Assembly (NCBI GenBank): GCA_015075365.1
Contig: JABTUN010000001.1
Location: 1,922,001-1,986,000 of the forward strand
Source: Verrucomicrobiaceae bacterium
GTDB lineage: Bacteria > Verrucomicrobiota > Verrucomicrobiia > Verrucomicrobiales > Verrucomicrobiaceae
Length of the DNA: 64,000 nt
Direction: 5' to 3'
Shown: positions 8,773 through 17,844 of the stretch, in pieces
How positions within the stretch are numbered: the stretch's first letter is position 1
Layout of the letters: each line of letters starts with the position of its first letter
Made by a program: the position numbers and the translations under genes
The notes under the pieces: model-generated
What the model was told of the DNA's origin: nothing
Databases searched by the model: none
The model's input: the letters and a program-made list of their open reading frames with translations, nothing else

Positions 8773-9510
8773 ATGTCCGATACCTCTCCTCGCAAATTCC
8801 GTCGTGTTCTTCTCAAACTCAGCGGCGAGGCATTGAGGCAGCCCGGGAGCACGGACAACATCAGCCCGCCCATCGTCGAGGACATGGCGGCGCAGATCAA
8901 AGCCGCGCATCAAACCGGCCTCGAAATCGCCCTCGTCGTCGGCGGCGGCAATTTCTGGCGTGGCGTGAGCGCCTCGAACAAAGGCATGGAGCGTGCCACG
9001 GCCGATTACATGGGCATGCTGGCCACCGTGATGAACTCGCTGGCCGTGCAGAGCATGCTGGAAGCCATGGACGTGCCCACCCGCGTGCAAAGCGCCATCA
9101 AGATGGACAACGTGGCCGAGCCCTTCATCCGCCGCGTGGCCATGCGTCATCTCGAACTCGGCCGCGTGGTCATTTTCGCCGCCGGCACGGGAAATCCCTT
9201 CTTTTCCACCGACACCACCGCCGCGCTGCGTGCGAGCGAGATCAGCGCCGACATCGTTTTGAAGGCCACGAAGGTCGATGGCATCTACGACAGCGATCCG
9301 AACAAAAACCCCAACGCCGTCAAATTCGACCGCATCAGCTTCCACGAGTGCCTCACGCGCCAGCTCAAGGTCATGGACGCCACCGCCTTCTCCCTCTGCA
9401 TGGAGAACAACATGCCCATCGGCGTCTTCAGCATGAACGAGCCCGACAACATCCGCCGCGCCCTCACCGGCGAGCACATCGGCACGCTGGTGGATGCGGC
9501 GGGGGCGTAA
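8773..9510 (+). CDS. pyrH: UMP kinase
   Basis: 245-aa cytosolic amino-acid-kinase-fold enzyme that phosphorylates UMP to UDP in pyrimidine nucleotide synthesis. The start is at MSDTSPRKFRRVLLKLSGEA; 'KLSGEAL' is the N-terminal nucleotide-binding motif. 'VVGGGNFWRG', 'AAGTGNPFFSTDT' and 'ATKVDGIYDSDP' are diagnostic PyrH segments. An in-frame extension upstream to 8683 would run through the promoter and is rejected. In most bacteria frr follows directly; here frr is 7.3 kb away beyond an inverted operon. It is convergent with the ankyrin gene, with only 2 nt between the stops. Confidence 0.97.
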   Translation: MSDTSPRKFRRVLLKLSGEALRQPGSTDNISPPIVEDMAAQIKAAHQTGLEIALVVGGGNFWRGVSASNKGMERATADYMGMLATVMNSLAVQSMLEAMDVPTRVQSAIKMDNVAEPFIRRVAMRHLELGRVVIFAAGTGNPFFSTDTTAALRASEISADIVLKATKVDGIYDSDPNKNPNAVKFDRISFHECLTRQLKVMDATAFSLCMENNMPIGVFSMNEPDNIRRALTGEHIGTLVDAAGA

Positions 9511-9512
9511 AT

Positions 9513-12500
9513 TCATCGTCGGCCCGCCGCCTCCCGAATCAGCGTCGAGCGATCAATGGATAGAATCGGGTGCGGCATGTCCTTGCCACCGCTGCGGCTC
9601 GTGACCACGTAAAACGCCTGTAGAGTCACGAGCAGGCCGGTGAGGTTCGCATCAAACGGCAGATCAACACTGCCGCGGTAGCTGCGCGTCGGTTTGTGAA
9701 TGGCGATGACGCGGCAGGCACGAGTGTAGCTAGTGGCAGGTGGCACAGGAGCCGCGAGTTCCTGCATGGCGACCCATAGCCACTCGCCATCATGCACCGG
9801 GGCCACGGCAGAGGTGCAACGCACGTCAGAAGGCAGGGTAATGGTGGCGGACGTGCCCTGCCCCGGCGGAACGAGGACCACCTTGTCTTCACACACCGCC
9901 CAAAGGCCTTCGGCGTCCGCGGCAAAGGAGCGGGACGAATACAAAGCAGGCACCGGCGGCACGATCCAGGCTTTTGTCAGAGTATCATGCACATGGACGG
10001 CGTGCGACTTTCCTCCGGTGCTGGAAACGCAATACAAATGAGCCCCAAAGCCTGCCATGCCGAGAACACGCGTCATTTTCCAATCCACCGGCACCAGGCG
10101 CCAGCCGCGCTGTGCGTGGAAAGCGGCGATCAAAGGTTTGTCCTCCTGCTTCTCGCCCGCAACGAAGAATTCATCACCCGCATGCGCGCCATGTTTGCCA
10201 CGGCTGAACGGAACACCGTCGCTTTGCTTGAAAGTGTGGATGCGCTTCGTGGGCAGATGGACGCGGCTCAGTCCACGGTTCGGGTCGCTCATCCACAACA
10301 CACCGGGTGCTTCGGCGAAGAAATCGACGCGGAACTGCTCTTTGAATGGAGATGGCTCCAGCGGAACGAGTTTCTTCCCGGGCGGCACCCAAGCGGCGAT
10401 CATCGTTTCGTTTCCAAACTGCCGATGTGGCTGGTACGTCACATTGAGCAAGGCAAAGGCACCCGCAGAGAAGGAGGCTTCGATCCGGTAGTTGCGCGAA
10501 TCACCCCAAGGGCCGGTTAGCGGCAAAGGCTCGACCTTCACACCCAGCCGGGGCGATATCGGTGCTCCGGGTTTGGCGGCCACCGGCGTCGGAGGAGCAT
10601 TCGCTGGTTTTTTGGCCGTCTCCATCGTCGGCAGGTTGTTTTCGGTCACGCGAATGCCTGCAAGTGAAAGCGCGGCCAGTCCCGCATCTCGCTGACCCGC
10701 CTCGTCAAAGTGACGCAGCAAATGATTCCGTATGTCGATCACGAAGCCGGGATTTTCACCCGCCTTTTCCTTCCGCGCCTCCGCGAACGCGACCTTGGCC
10801 ACCTCGAGTCGTACGTCCAAGGGGAGATGCAGGTCCACCTTGCCGACGAAGTAGTCTTCAAATGGCAGCGGCTGTTTCACATCCGGATCGCCCACGAGCT
10901 TCATGAAGCGGCGTGTGCTCTCAGCGCTCATCTCCCGCAGCCAGCGCTGACGCACCTCTGGCGGCAGACCGTCTGGAATCGAGGTGTTGTTGTTGAAGAG
11001 ATAACGAACGATCTCCGCAACCAGGCCATGCCAGCAACGCTTCGGATAGTCAGCAGCACCCTTGCCGGAGGCAAAGGGGAGCTTCCCTGCCAATTCGAAC
11101 TCATAGGCCGGGAAGTCCTTGAAACCAAAGCGCGCCACATGCGCATCCCAGTCTGCCTTTCGCTGCCACAGGCTCCAAAAGTGATGCGGCGTGGCAGCTT
11201 CACGTGTGGGGCTGAAGTACACCGCCTTGTTCCAGCGCTCGATGAGCCAGCGCGCCGCGATCTTGCCATCATCCGGCGCGAAGAAGCGCGCCGCGTCGAG
11301 CAGCTTCACGCTTTGCCGCCAGCGGTTCAGCGTCCAGGCGGGAATGACGCCACCGAGCGGCATGTTGCCCTGTCCAGCAATCCACTCCGTGGCGTGGTCA
11401 AAGAGCACCTTGGCCGCATTTCGACCGTCCGTGGCTTTGGAGGCGGGCAAGGCGCTCAAAACCTCCTCTGCGAGCTTTTTCGCCGCAGTTCCGAGCTGGG
11501 GAACCGTGGTGTCGGCGCTAAACTTCTGGCCGCCTGAGAGCTCAAAGGTGATCTTCACCGGCATTTCGGCAAAGGGCGTGGTGAGCGGGCCTGTTTCCTC
11601 AATCCAGCCCCAGAGGTAATGATCCGCCACTTTTTGCCACGCATTGCCTACGAGCTGCGCGAGGCCGCTGACGGCGAGTTCCGCCTCTGAGTGGGCGTCT
11701 GACGTGCCATGGAGATTCAAAATGCGCAGGTTCTTGCAGATGGCGGCGGCTTGGAACACCTCGATCAAGCGCGCAGCCTGGAGATCGAGCCGCGAAGTGT
11801 TTTGAGTGCGGTTGCCGATGAACAGCGGCGCCACCACCGTCTGCAGCGACGTGGCGGCGATGCGAAGACGGGCCTCCGTGAGCATCTCACGCGCTGCTTT
11901 GCCAGCCTGCTGCAAAATCTCGGGCGTGATCGTGAACGGAGCCGCCGGCGGCTGCTGGATGAGAAACGTGCGCCGTGCCAGGACATCGCCACGCAGCGCG
12001 TCGATCACCCGCAGCGTGATCTGGCGACCCAACCCCTGATCCGGGCTGAGACTGCCGGTGAGGAGCACGTCCGCCTTCACCCAATGGCCGATGGCGAGAC
12101 TCTGGGCGGGAGAAACCAACCCGCTGCCATTCAGCGTGAGTTCTTTCTCCGCACGGTCGATCTCGGTGCGCTCCACCCACTTCACACCACTTTCGTTTTC
12201 GAGCTGTGCCTGCAGCAGCGCGGCAAAGTCATGCGTGGCGGCGATGCTTTGATACCAGGCCTCATGCGTCGTGCTCAACGGTGTGAGCGCAGCGGTCAGC
12301 ATCGGCAGCGTGCCGTTGCTTTTCGGCACCGGAGGCAAAGCAGGCTCTTCCGCCACGGGTTCGATCTCCGGAGTCGCGCTCAATCCATGCGCCTTCAGCG
12401 CGGCGGCGGCTTTCGGCTGCCCGTGCAGCAGCGCGAGATCGAGCGCATTGTAGCGGCGCTCGTCAAAGGCCGTCTTCCGCGCGCCCGCCTGCACCAGACG

Positions 12501-13712
12501 CTCGATCATCTCGACGCGGCCGAGCATGGCGGCCATCATGAGCGGCGTGCGTCCCGCGTAGTCTGCCACATCCACCTTGGTCTTGTTCTTGAGATAGAAC
12601 TCCATGGCGTCCGCATGACCGCCGATCACCGTGTGATGAAGCTGCGTTAGCTTGGCGGCGTCAGCGCAGCTCAGGTGCTTGCCATTGCCGGCGTGTGTGT
12701 GCAGCTCATTGAGGATGGCGCGGTTTCCCACGGCTGCCGCAGGCGCGAGCACGCAATGCGCGTCTTTGTCGAAATGATAAAAGCCGGTCGCGCACAGGCG
12801 CTTCACCTCGGCGAGGTCGCTTTTGCGAATGGCGGCCAGCAAGGCGGCCACGGGATCGTCCGCAGGTGGTTTGAGTCCCTTCGCAGCGAGTTTCTGCAAA
12901 ATGCCGGCATCGCCCCAGCGCCAGGCATTGCCAAGAATTTCCTTCTGGCTGCCGACAAGAGGTGCGCCCGCCTCAAGCAACGCGTCAAAGCATGCGGGTG
13001 TCGGATTATCGAAAGCGGCATACTTGAGAGCACCATTTCCGCGGCTGTTTAATACATCCAACCTCGCTCCCGATTGGATCAGGCGCCGCAGCGTGGCGAG
13101 CCGGTCTGAGGCAATCGAATACAGGAGTGCCGTGGCTGCATAACTCCCGCCACGCGCTTCCATGTCAGCCCCCATTTTCAGCAGCAACTCGACTACGGGC
13201 GTGTTGCCGTTCGATGAGGCCAGATGCAAAGGGCTGTAGAACTCCTCCGGAATGTTCGACGGCATTTTTGCATTCACATCAAAACCCGCGTCGAGAACAA
13301 GCTGGAAAACCTCCGCGGTGCCGTAACGCAGCGCCATGCGCGCCACTCCGTCCGAAGCGTAGTCTTTGGCGTCAATCTTGCCTCCTGCCGCGATCAGCAG
13401 CCGCATCGTGGCCGCGTCCGCGTTGCGAGCGCAGAGCGAAAGCGGCGTCACGCCGTCAAAATCGCGCGCGTTGGCATCTGCGCCGAGTTTTAGCAACTCC
13501 GGGACGATCTGCGTCTGAAAGGTGTTCAGCGCGTGCATCAGCGGCGTGAAGCCACGCGGATCCAGGGCATTGATGTCCGAGCCTTTGGCAACCAATTGAC
13601 GCACGGCAACGATATCGCCCATGCACGCGGCTTTCCAGATGCCGTCCGGGCGGTAGATGGCTCCCCAAGCAAAACTGCCGAGCAGCAAGAGCGCGATGAA
13701 AACCTGTTTCAT
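9513..13712 (-). CDS. Giant secreted ankyrin-repeat protein with CsgG-like module and propeller-like C-terminus
   Basis: About 1399-aa exported protein and last gene of a four-gene operon. A signal peptide ('VFIALLLLGSFAWGA') is followed by roughly a dozen ankyrin repeats to about residue 455 ('DPRGFTPLMHALN', 'DYAGRTPLMMAAMLGRVEMIERLVQAGA'). Residues about 490-620 resemble the CsgG-like neighbour ('VKWVERTEIDRAEKELTLNG', then 'IGHWVKADVLLTGSL'). A long middle region without recognised domains follows, and the last 300 residues look like beta-propeller blades ('GLWAVCEDKVVLVPPG'). ATG at 13712 overlaps the upstream stop by one base (TGATG); a GTG at 13715 is the alternative. Likely acts in or at the cell envelope as a protein-binding scaffold; the function is unknown. 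Confidence 0.8.
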   Translation of the reverse strand: MKQVFIALLLLGSFAWGAIYRPDGIWKAACMGDIVAVRQLVAKGSDINALDPRGFTPLMHALNTFQTQIVPELLKLGADANARDFDGVTPLSLCARNADAATMRLLIAAGGKIDAKDYASDGVARMALRYGTAEVFQLVLDAGFDVNAKMPSNIPEEFYSPLHLASSNGNTPVVELLLKMGADMEARGGSYAATALLYSIASDRLATLRRLIQSGARLDVLNSRGNGALKYAAFDNPTPACFDALLEAGAPLVGSQKEILGNAWRWGDAGILQKLAAKGLKPPADDPVAALLAAIRKSDLAEVKRLCATGFYHFDKDAHCVLAPAAAVGNRAILNELHTHAGNGKHLSCADAAKLTQLHHTVIGGHADAMEFYLKNKTKVDVADYAGRTPLMMAAMLGRVEMIERLVQAGARKTAFDERRYNALDLALLHGQPKAAAALKAHGLSATPEIEPVAEEPALPPVPKSNGTLPMLTAALTPLSTTHEAWYQSIAATHDFAALLQAQLENESGVKWVERTEIDRAEKELTLNGSGLVSPAQSLAIGHWVKADVLLTGSLSPDQGLGRQITLRVIDALRGDVLARRTFLIQQPPAAPFTITPEILQQAGKAAREMLTEARLRIAATSLQTVVAPLFIGNRTQNTSRLDLQAARLIEVFQAAAICKNLRILNLHGTSDAHSEAELAVSGLAQLVGNAWQKVADHYLWGWIEETGPLTTPFAEMPVKITFELSGGQKFSADTTVPQLGTAAKKLAEEVLSALPASKATDGRNAAKVLFDHATEWIAGQGNMPLGGVIPAWTLNRWRQSVKLLDAARFFAPDDGKIAARWLIERWNKAVYFSPTREAATPHHFWSLWQRKADWDAHVARFGFKDFPAYEFELAGKLPFASGKGAADYPKRCWHGLVAEIVRYLFNNNTSIPDGLPPEVRQRWLREMSAESTRRFMKLVGDPDVKQPLPFEDYFVGKVDLHLPLDVRLEVAKVAFAEARKEKAGENPGFVIDIRNHLLRHFDEAGQRDAGLAALSLAGIRVTENNLPTMETAKKPANAPPTPVAAKPGAPISPRLGVKVEPLPLTGPWGDSRNYRIEASFSAGAFALLNVTYQPHRQFGNETMIAAWVPPGKKLVPLEPSPFKEQFRVDFFAEAPGVLWMSDPNRGLSRVHLPTKRIHTFKQSDGVPFSRGKHGAHAGDEFFVAGEKQEDKPLIAAFHAQRGWRLVPVDWKMTRVLGMAGFGAHLYCVSSTGGKSHAVHVHDTLTKAWIVPPVPALYSSRSFAADAEGLWAVCEDKVVLVPPGQGTSATITLPSDVRCTSAVAPVHDGEWLWVAMQELAAPVPPATSYTRACRVIAIHKPTRSYRGSVDLPFDANLTGLLVTLQAFYVVTSRSGGKDMPHPILSIDRSTLIREAAGRR

Positions 13713-14632
13713 CACAGCTTGGCGAAGAATCCGGTGACGAGACGATCGGCGACGCTGCGGCCGGCTTTTTGCAGCGCGGACTTGCCGGCGATGTTTTCGG
13801 CGAGATCGACGGCGGCGCTGGTTTGACGATCGACGTGGATTTTTTCGCGCTTGGCGTCGGCGACCTTCACCTCGAGGCGGGCTTTGCAGAAGATCATCTG
13901 GCCGCGCTGGCCGGCGCGCTCGCTGAAGGCCTCGCCCTCGATGGTGTAGTCGGCGGGGCCGCTTTCGACGAGCTTGAAGCCGAGTTCCTGCAAAACGCGC
14001 TGCACCTCCGTCTGCGCGGCGGGATCTGGCACACGGCGGGAGATGTGCTCCTCCGGAATGGCGATGCGCACACTCGGGCGCGCGCCTCCAGCGGGCAGTG
14101 TTTTCTTCAAACGGGCGATCATCGCCTCCCAGGTCTCTTCCTGTGCGGTGAAGGCGGCTTTCGGATCACGCAGACGCGCGGTGATGTCATCGCTCATCTT
14201 TTTCGCCGCGGCATCGATGCCATTCGCGTCGGCAAATTCGCCCGCAACGGAAACGACACGGCTGGTCTCGACGCCGATGACTTTCGCGACCGCCATCCGC
14301 TTCCCGCCGACGGTCGTGAGACGGCCGCTGATCAAAATCTGCGCGCCGGTGATGTGGCCGATCTTGGCTGCGGTGGCAGTGTCGATGGTGCCGGTGAGCG
14401 AGAGTTCCTGCTCGCCCAGCACCTTGTCGATCTCGGCGCGCTCGACCATTTGCAGCTCCGGATTGGCCGACAGATGCACACCGAGCAGCAGCGTGAGCTT
14501 CTCAGCCTCCGCCTCGGCGTCTTTGGCCGCACCGAGCCCGAGCACGGCGACACTGAGCGGCGCGGGCTCGGCGGCAGGGAGTGAAACGAATGACAGCAAG
14601 CTGCCGGCGAGGAGGATGAGGCGTGTTTTCAT
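13712..14632 (-). CDS. Secreted CsgG/FlgO-like protein
   Basis: 306-aa exported protein. Signal peptide 'MKTRLILLAGSLLSFVSLPAAEPA'. Residues about 25-150 resemble the CsgG/FlgO-type outer-membrane assembly fold: 'LSVAVLGLGAAKDAEAEAEKL', 'MVERAEIDKVLGEQELSLTG' and 'IGHITGAQILISGRL'. The C-terminal half (residues about 195-300) holds a second beta-rich segment 'RVLQELGFKLVESGPADYTIEGEAF'. There is no lipobox cysteine, unlike true CsgG. Its ATG overlaps the upstream stop by 4 nt and its stop overlaps the ankyrin-protein start, so all are translated as a unit. A curli-export role is not supported because no curli genes are present. Confidence 0.72.
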   Translation of the reverse strand: MKTRLILLAGSLLSFVSLPAAEPAPLSVAVLGLGAAKDAEAEAEKLTLLLGVHLSANPELQMVERAEIDKVLGEQELSLTGTIDTATAAKIGHITGAQILISGRLTTVGGKRMAVAKVIGVETSRVVSVAGEFADANGIDAAAKKMSDDITARLRDPKAAFTAQEETWEAMIARLKKTLPAGGARPSVRIAIPEEHISRRVPDPAAQTEVQRVLQELGFKLVESGPADYTIEGEAFSERAGQRGQMIFCKARLEVKVADAKREKIHVDRQTSAAVDLAENIAGKSALQKAGRSVADRLVTGFFAKL

Positions 14633-15354
14633 GGTTTGCTGAGGTCGAGGATGGATTGTTGAACGAGGGGCGAGGTTGGGAAACGGGTCAGAAAGGCAGA
14701 TGGCACGATGATGAGACGACCGGCACCGGCGGGTTTGACGAGCACGCTGCCGTGCAGGCCGGGGAGGTCGGTAAAAACGACATGACACTGATCCACAGCG
14801 AGAGCCTGCGACTTGAACTGCTCGACTTCGGCGGCCGATTTGGCCTTGGTGAAGCGGATGCCTTTCCAATCCGCGCTCAGGGCGATTTTTTTGGCCTCGA
14901 AGGCTTCGCGGAGTGGCTGCAGCGCGTCGTGCTCGTCAATCGTGACAGGCGGATACGCTGGCAGCACGCGATCGGGAAACGTGCGCACGACAATGTTTCC
15001 CGAAGCCGTTCCTGACTGCCATTTCACGAGAAAACCTTGCACGCGGCCTGCGGAAGGCAGATTCAGCGTGTGGTGTGCCTCGGCGGTGACTTTTCCGGCT
15101 TCGACGCGCGTCTTGAGTTCAAAGCTCAAATCCTTCAAAGGCACAGCGAGGCTCGATGAAGCCTGAAAAACCTGCCCACGAATAACGATCTCGCTTTCCG
15201 GCAGCGCGAGCACGCGCCAGGACAAATCACACGGGCGGTCATCAAACACATCCACCTCGGCCAGCGCGGGCGCGCCTGTGCGGGGGATGAAACTGACCTC
15301 CTGCGCCAAGACCGGCCAGGAAAGCAGCATGACGACGGCGGCGAGGCATTTCAT
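14629..15354 (-). CDS. Secreted hypothetical protein
   Basis: 241-aa exported protein, not recognised. The signal peptide 'MKCLAAVVMLLSWPVLAQE' is like that of the upstream gene (MKCLLSSVL...), suggesting a shared export route or an N-terminal duplication. The body is beta-rich with alternating hydrophobic residues ('VSFIPRTGAPALAEVDVFDD', 'GKVTAEAHHTLNLPSAGRVQGF') and has two cysteines. Both ends have 4-nt ATGA overlaps with the neighbouring genes, so it belongs to the WD40/CsgG-like/ankyrin operon. Confidence 0.68.
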   Translation of the reverse strand: MKCLAAVVMLLSWPVLAQEVSFIPRTGAPALAEVDVFDDRPCDLSWRVLALPESEIVIRGQVFQASSSLAVPLKDLSFELKTRVEAGKVTAEAHHTLNLPSAGRVQGFLVKWQSGTASGNIVVRTFPDRVLPAYPPVTIDEHDALQPLREAFEAKKIALSADWKGIRFTKAKSAAEVEQFKSQALAVDQCHVVFTDLPGLHGSVLVKPAGAGRLIIVPSAFLTRFPTSPLVQQSILDLSKP

Positions 15355-16655
15355 CGGATGTGGCGGGCGCGCAGATCACGCAGGGAGGCATGCGCGGCGG
15401 CGGGCAGAGGCTGGCGGTTCATCACCAGGTCACGCTCCTGCTTCAGCAGCAGCGCGAGGTAGAGATCGTCCGCCGAGGCGGCGCGTGTCATCTCAGACTC
15501 GAGCACGCTCACATAGGCCGCCGCGCCCGCTGCCAGCGGCGGCGCGGCAGGAGAGGCGGGCGCGGCGGGAGTTGGAGCGGCAGGTGGCGCCGCTTTCGGC
15601 ATCACAGGCGGCGCGGCAGCGACCGCTGTGGCAGGCGCGGCTTTGAAATCGCGCAGGGCAAAAGTGGAGCCACCCAGGAGCGGCAGCGCGCGCACGCGGT
15701 TGTCACCGGTCATCTGGCGCGGTGGACGCGCCTGCGGGTCCGAGTAGGTGCCGCCGCCAGTGACGATCCAGCGGCCGTCGGCGCTTGCGGTGACGGCGTT
15801 GCACTGTCCCTGGAGCAGATTCACCAGCGCCAGCTTCCGGCCATCGTTAGCGTCAAAAATCATCAAACTGCCGTCATCACTGCTGGTGACAAGCTGGTTG
15901 CCGCCGGAGGTCCATGCCGCGGAGGTGAGCGTGCCTGAGGCGGGGCTGATTTGCAACGGCGGCAGGCCTGCGCCGAGCGGAATGACGTAGAGACTTGAAC
16001 TGGCCGTAATCGCGAGGTTTTTGCCATCAGGAGAGACAAGCATGTTCGTGACGCGACCGAGCGGGGCGGGCAGTTTAATCGGCGCGGCGGCCTGCGTGCC
16101 CTGAAAGGTGGCGAACTCGCTCTTGAACGAAGAGAGCACCAGCCGCCCGTCCGGCAGCCAGGCGAGCGTTTCAGACGCCTCCAAGAGGTCCACGCCACCC
16201 TTGGGATCGCCGGTTTCACAATTGAAATACTCCACACGGCGCTCCGCCGTGAGGACGGCGGCTGTTTGCCCGTCTGGACTCACGACGGCCTCGAAAAAAA
16301 TGCCGGAGGCTGGAAGGGCGTATCGTAAAGCCAGCGGCTGCACGGTGCCAATGACAAGCCGCTTGTTCGTGCAGGCAATGAAGCGTTTTCCCCCGTCAAA
16401 CACCTCCAGGGAGCGCACAAAGCCGCCTTCGATCTTCAAAGTGGCCAGGTTTTGCCCGCGCGGGACATCCCAGAGCAGGAGATTCCCGCGCCAGTCCCCG
16501 GAGAGCACTTTTTCACCATCGCCTGGCAGCCACACGGTTTGCATCACTGCCTCAGGATGACCAGACAGGTCGATCCACCGTTCCGCAGGCATCTGCATCT
16601 GTGCGATGAGAGGACCGGCGATGCTCCAAAGCACGCTGGAAAGGAGGCATTTCAT
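15351..16655 (-). CDS. Secreted WD40-like beta-propeller protein
   Basis: 434-aa exported protein and first gene of the four-gene operon. A signal peptide ('MKCLLSSVLWSIAGPLIAQ') is followed by WD40-like blades at about residues 30-300 ('GDGEKVLSGDWRGNLLLWDV', 'GGNQLVTSSDDGSLMIFDANDG', 'NAVTASADGRWIVTGG'). An Ala/Pro-rich linker at about 335-380 and a short helical tail of about 50 residues come after. WD40 propellers are normally protein-binding platforms; no enzyme motif is visible. A good promoter lies 10 nt upstream of the ATG. Confidence 0.75.
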   Translation of the reverse strand: MKCLLSSVLWSIAGPLIAQMQMPAERWIDLSGHPEAVMQTVWLPGDGEKVLSGDWRGNLLLWDVPRGQNLATLKIEGGFVRSLEVFDGGKRFIACTNKRLVIGTVQPLALRYALPASGIFFEAVVSPDGQTAAVLTAERRVEYFNCETGDPKGGVDLLEASETLAWLPDGRLVLSSFKSEFATFQGTQAAAPIKLPAPLGRVTNMLVSPDGKNLAITASSSLYVIPLGAGLPPLQISPASGTLTSAAWTSGGNQLVTSSDDGSLMIFDANDGRKLALVNLLQGQCNAVTASADGRWIVTGGGTYSDPQARPPRQMTGDNRVRALPLLGGSTFALRDFKAAPATAVAAAPPVMPKAAPPAAPTPAAPASPAAPPLAAGAAAYVSVLESEMTRAASADDLYLALLLKQERDLVMNRQPLPAAAHASLRDLRARHIR

Positions 16656-16664
16656 GTAACGGGT

Positions 16665-16693
16665 CGAATATCAAAAACGCTGAGGCGCGGCAA
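16665..16693 (-). promoter_or_regulatory. Promoter of the WD40/CsgG-like/ankyrin operon
   Basis: On the minus strand TTGCCG (16693-16688), 17 nt, TATTCG (16670-16665), 10 nt ahead of the first ATG at 16655. The 5' leader would be very short. Confidence 0.5.
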
Positions 16694-16802
16694 CCATAAT
16701 CCTTCGGATGAGCCAGCCGGGTCATGCCAGAAGCATCATGAATACGCTTGAGCTTGCGCCTGGCCGCGACGAAGAAAGCCTCCCACTTAACCAATCACAC
16801 TT

Positions 16803-17369
16803 ATGGACGCTGAAATGACCATGCTGGAGTGCGACGAGGCCATGACGAAGGCTGTCGAGCACGCGATTCATGAATTTGCCACCGTGCGCACCGGCAAGGC
16901 GAGCCCGACGCTCGTCGAAAACATGGACGTGCATGTCCACAGCTACGGCAGCCACATGAAGATGAAGCAACTGGCGATGATCACCACGCCGGACGCGCGT
17001 CTCATCCGCATCGAGCCGTTTGACCCGGGCACCTTGCAGGACATCGACCGTGCGATCCGCGAGTCGAAGCTGGGCCTCAACGGCAGCATCGAGGGCAAGG
17101 TGATCCGCCTGCCGATTCCGGCCCTCTCCCAGGAGCGACGCGAGCAGATGGTGAAAATGTGCAAGCAGCTCGGCGAGGAGGCACGCGTGCGTGTCCGTAG
17201 CGCGCGGCGTCACGCGCTGGAGGCGCTCAAAGCGGGTGAAAAAGACGGTTCGATCACTGAGGATGACCTCCGCCGCCTCGAAAAAGATGTTCAGACGATG
17301 ACGGACAAAAAAATCGCCGAGATCGACCAGCATGTCATCTCCAAGGAGAAGGAAATCCTGACGGTGTGA
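16803..17369 (+). CDS. frr: Ribosome recycling factor
   Basis: 188-aa cytosolic factor that, with EF-G, splits post-termination ribosomes. It is collinear with RRF over its whole length: 'VRTGKASPTLVENM' (residues about 28-41), 'MITTPDARLIRIEPFDPGTLQDIDRAI', 'LPIPALSQERREQMVK' and 'VRVRSARRHALEALK'. The length equals the usual 185 aa. Its normal partner pyrH lies 7.3 kb upstream, separated by an opposite-strand operon. It is convergent with arsC. Confidence 0.97.
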   Translation: MDAEMTMLECDEAMTKAVEHAIHEFATVRTGKASPTLVENMDVHVHSYGSHMKMKQLAMITTPDARLIRIEPFDPGTLQDIDRAIRESKLGLNGSIEGKVIRLPIPALSQERREQMVKMCKQLGEEARVRVRSARRHALEALKAGEKDGSITEDDLRRLEKDVQTMTDKKIAEIDQHVISKEKEILTV

Positions 17370-17392
17370 CAACCGGTGGTGCCGGGGGTCAC
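17366..17392. terminator. Hairpin between convergent frr and arsC
   Basis: Inverted repeat GTGAC-AA-CCGG-TGGTG-CCGG-GG-GTCAC spans the end of frr and the last bases of arsC. It lacks a T-run, so it may terminate weakly or in a Rho-dependent way, or be incidental. Confidence 0.3.
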
Positions 17393-17844
17393 TCTCGCGC
17401 CCGGACTTTTGCCTCATCCCGCCTGCCGTCGGCATACGCGGTGAAGACGGCCTGGATCTCGTCGCGGACACGGCGGAAGACGTTCATGATGTCCTCCTCG
17501 CTGCCGGTGGCGTGGGCGGGGTCGTCGAAGGGCCAGTGGTGGCGGTTGAGCTGGCCGGGATACATCGGGCAGGCCTGGTCGGCGTTGCCGCAGACGGTGA
17601 TGACGGTCTCCACATCGCGGTCGAGGAAGTCATTCATGTGCTTGCTCGTGTGCGCGGAGATGTCGATGCCGATCTCGGCCATCGCCTTGATGCCCAGCGG
17701 ATGCACGTAACCCGCAGGCTTCGATCCGGCGCTGGCGACTTCGAGAATATCACCGGCAATCGAACGCAGGATGCCTTCGGCGAGGTGGGAACGGCAGGAG
17801 TTGCCGGTGCAGAGGATGAGGACGAGCGGTTTGGGTGGAGTCAT
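17389..17844 (-). CDS. arsC: Arsenate reductase, low-MW phosphatase type
   Basis: 151-aa cytosolic enzyme reducing As(V) to As(III) through a cysteine cascade. The P-loop CTGNSCRS (residues about 12-19) carries the catalytic Cys and Arg. '[13 protein letters not shown]' supplies the further redox cysteines of the thioredoxin-coupled class, and '[11 protein letters not shown]' is a standard segment. The start is ATG at 17844, overlapping the aquaporin stop by 4 nt. This start region lies in a copy of a short repeat (CTCCATGACTCCACC) that is also found upstream of hemC. A longer in-frame extension through the aquaporin gene is rejected. Confidence 0.93.
   Translation of the reverse strand: MTPPKPLVLILCTGNSCRSHLAEGILRSIAGDILEVASAGSKPAGYVHPLGIKAMAEIGIDISAHTSKHMNDFLDRDVETVITVCGNADQACPMYPGQLNRHHWPFDDPAHATGSEEDIMNVFRRVRDEIQAVFTAYADGRRDEAKVRARE

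Noticed and set aside
13712..14632. True CsgG curli secretion channel
   Set aside because: No lipobox and no csgA, csgB, csgE or csgF genes; only a fold-level resemblance is claimed.
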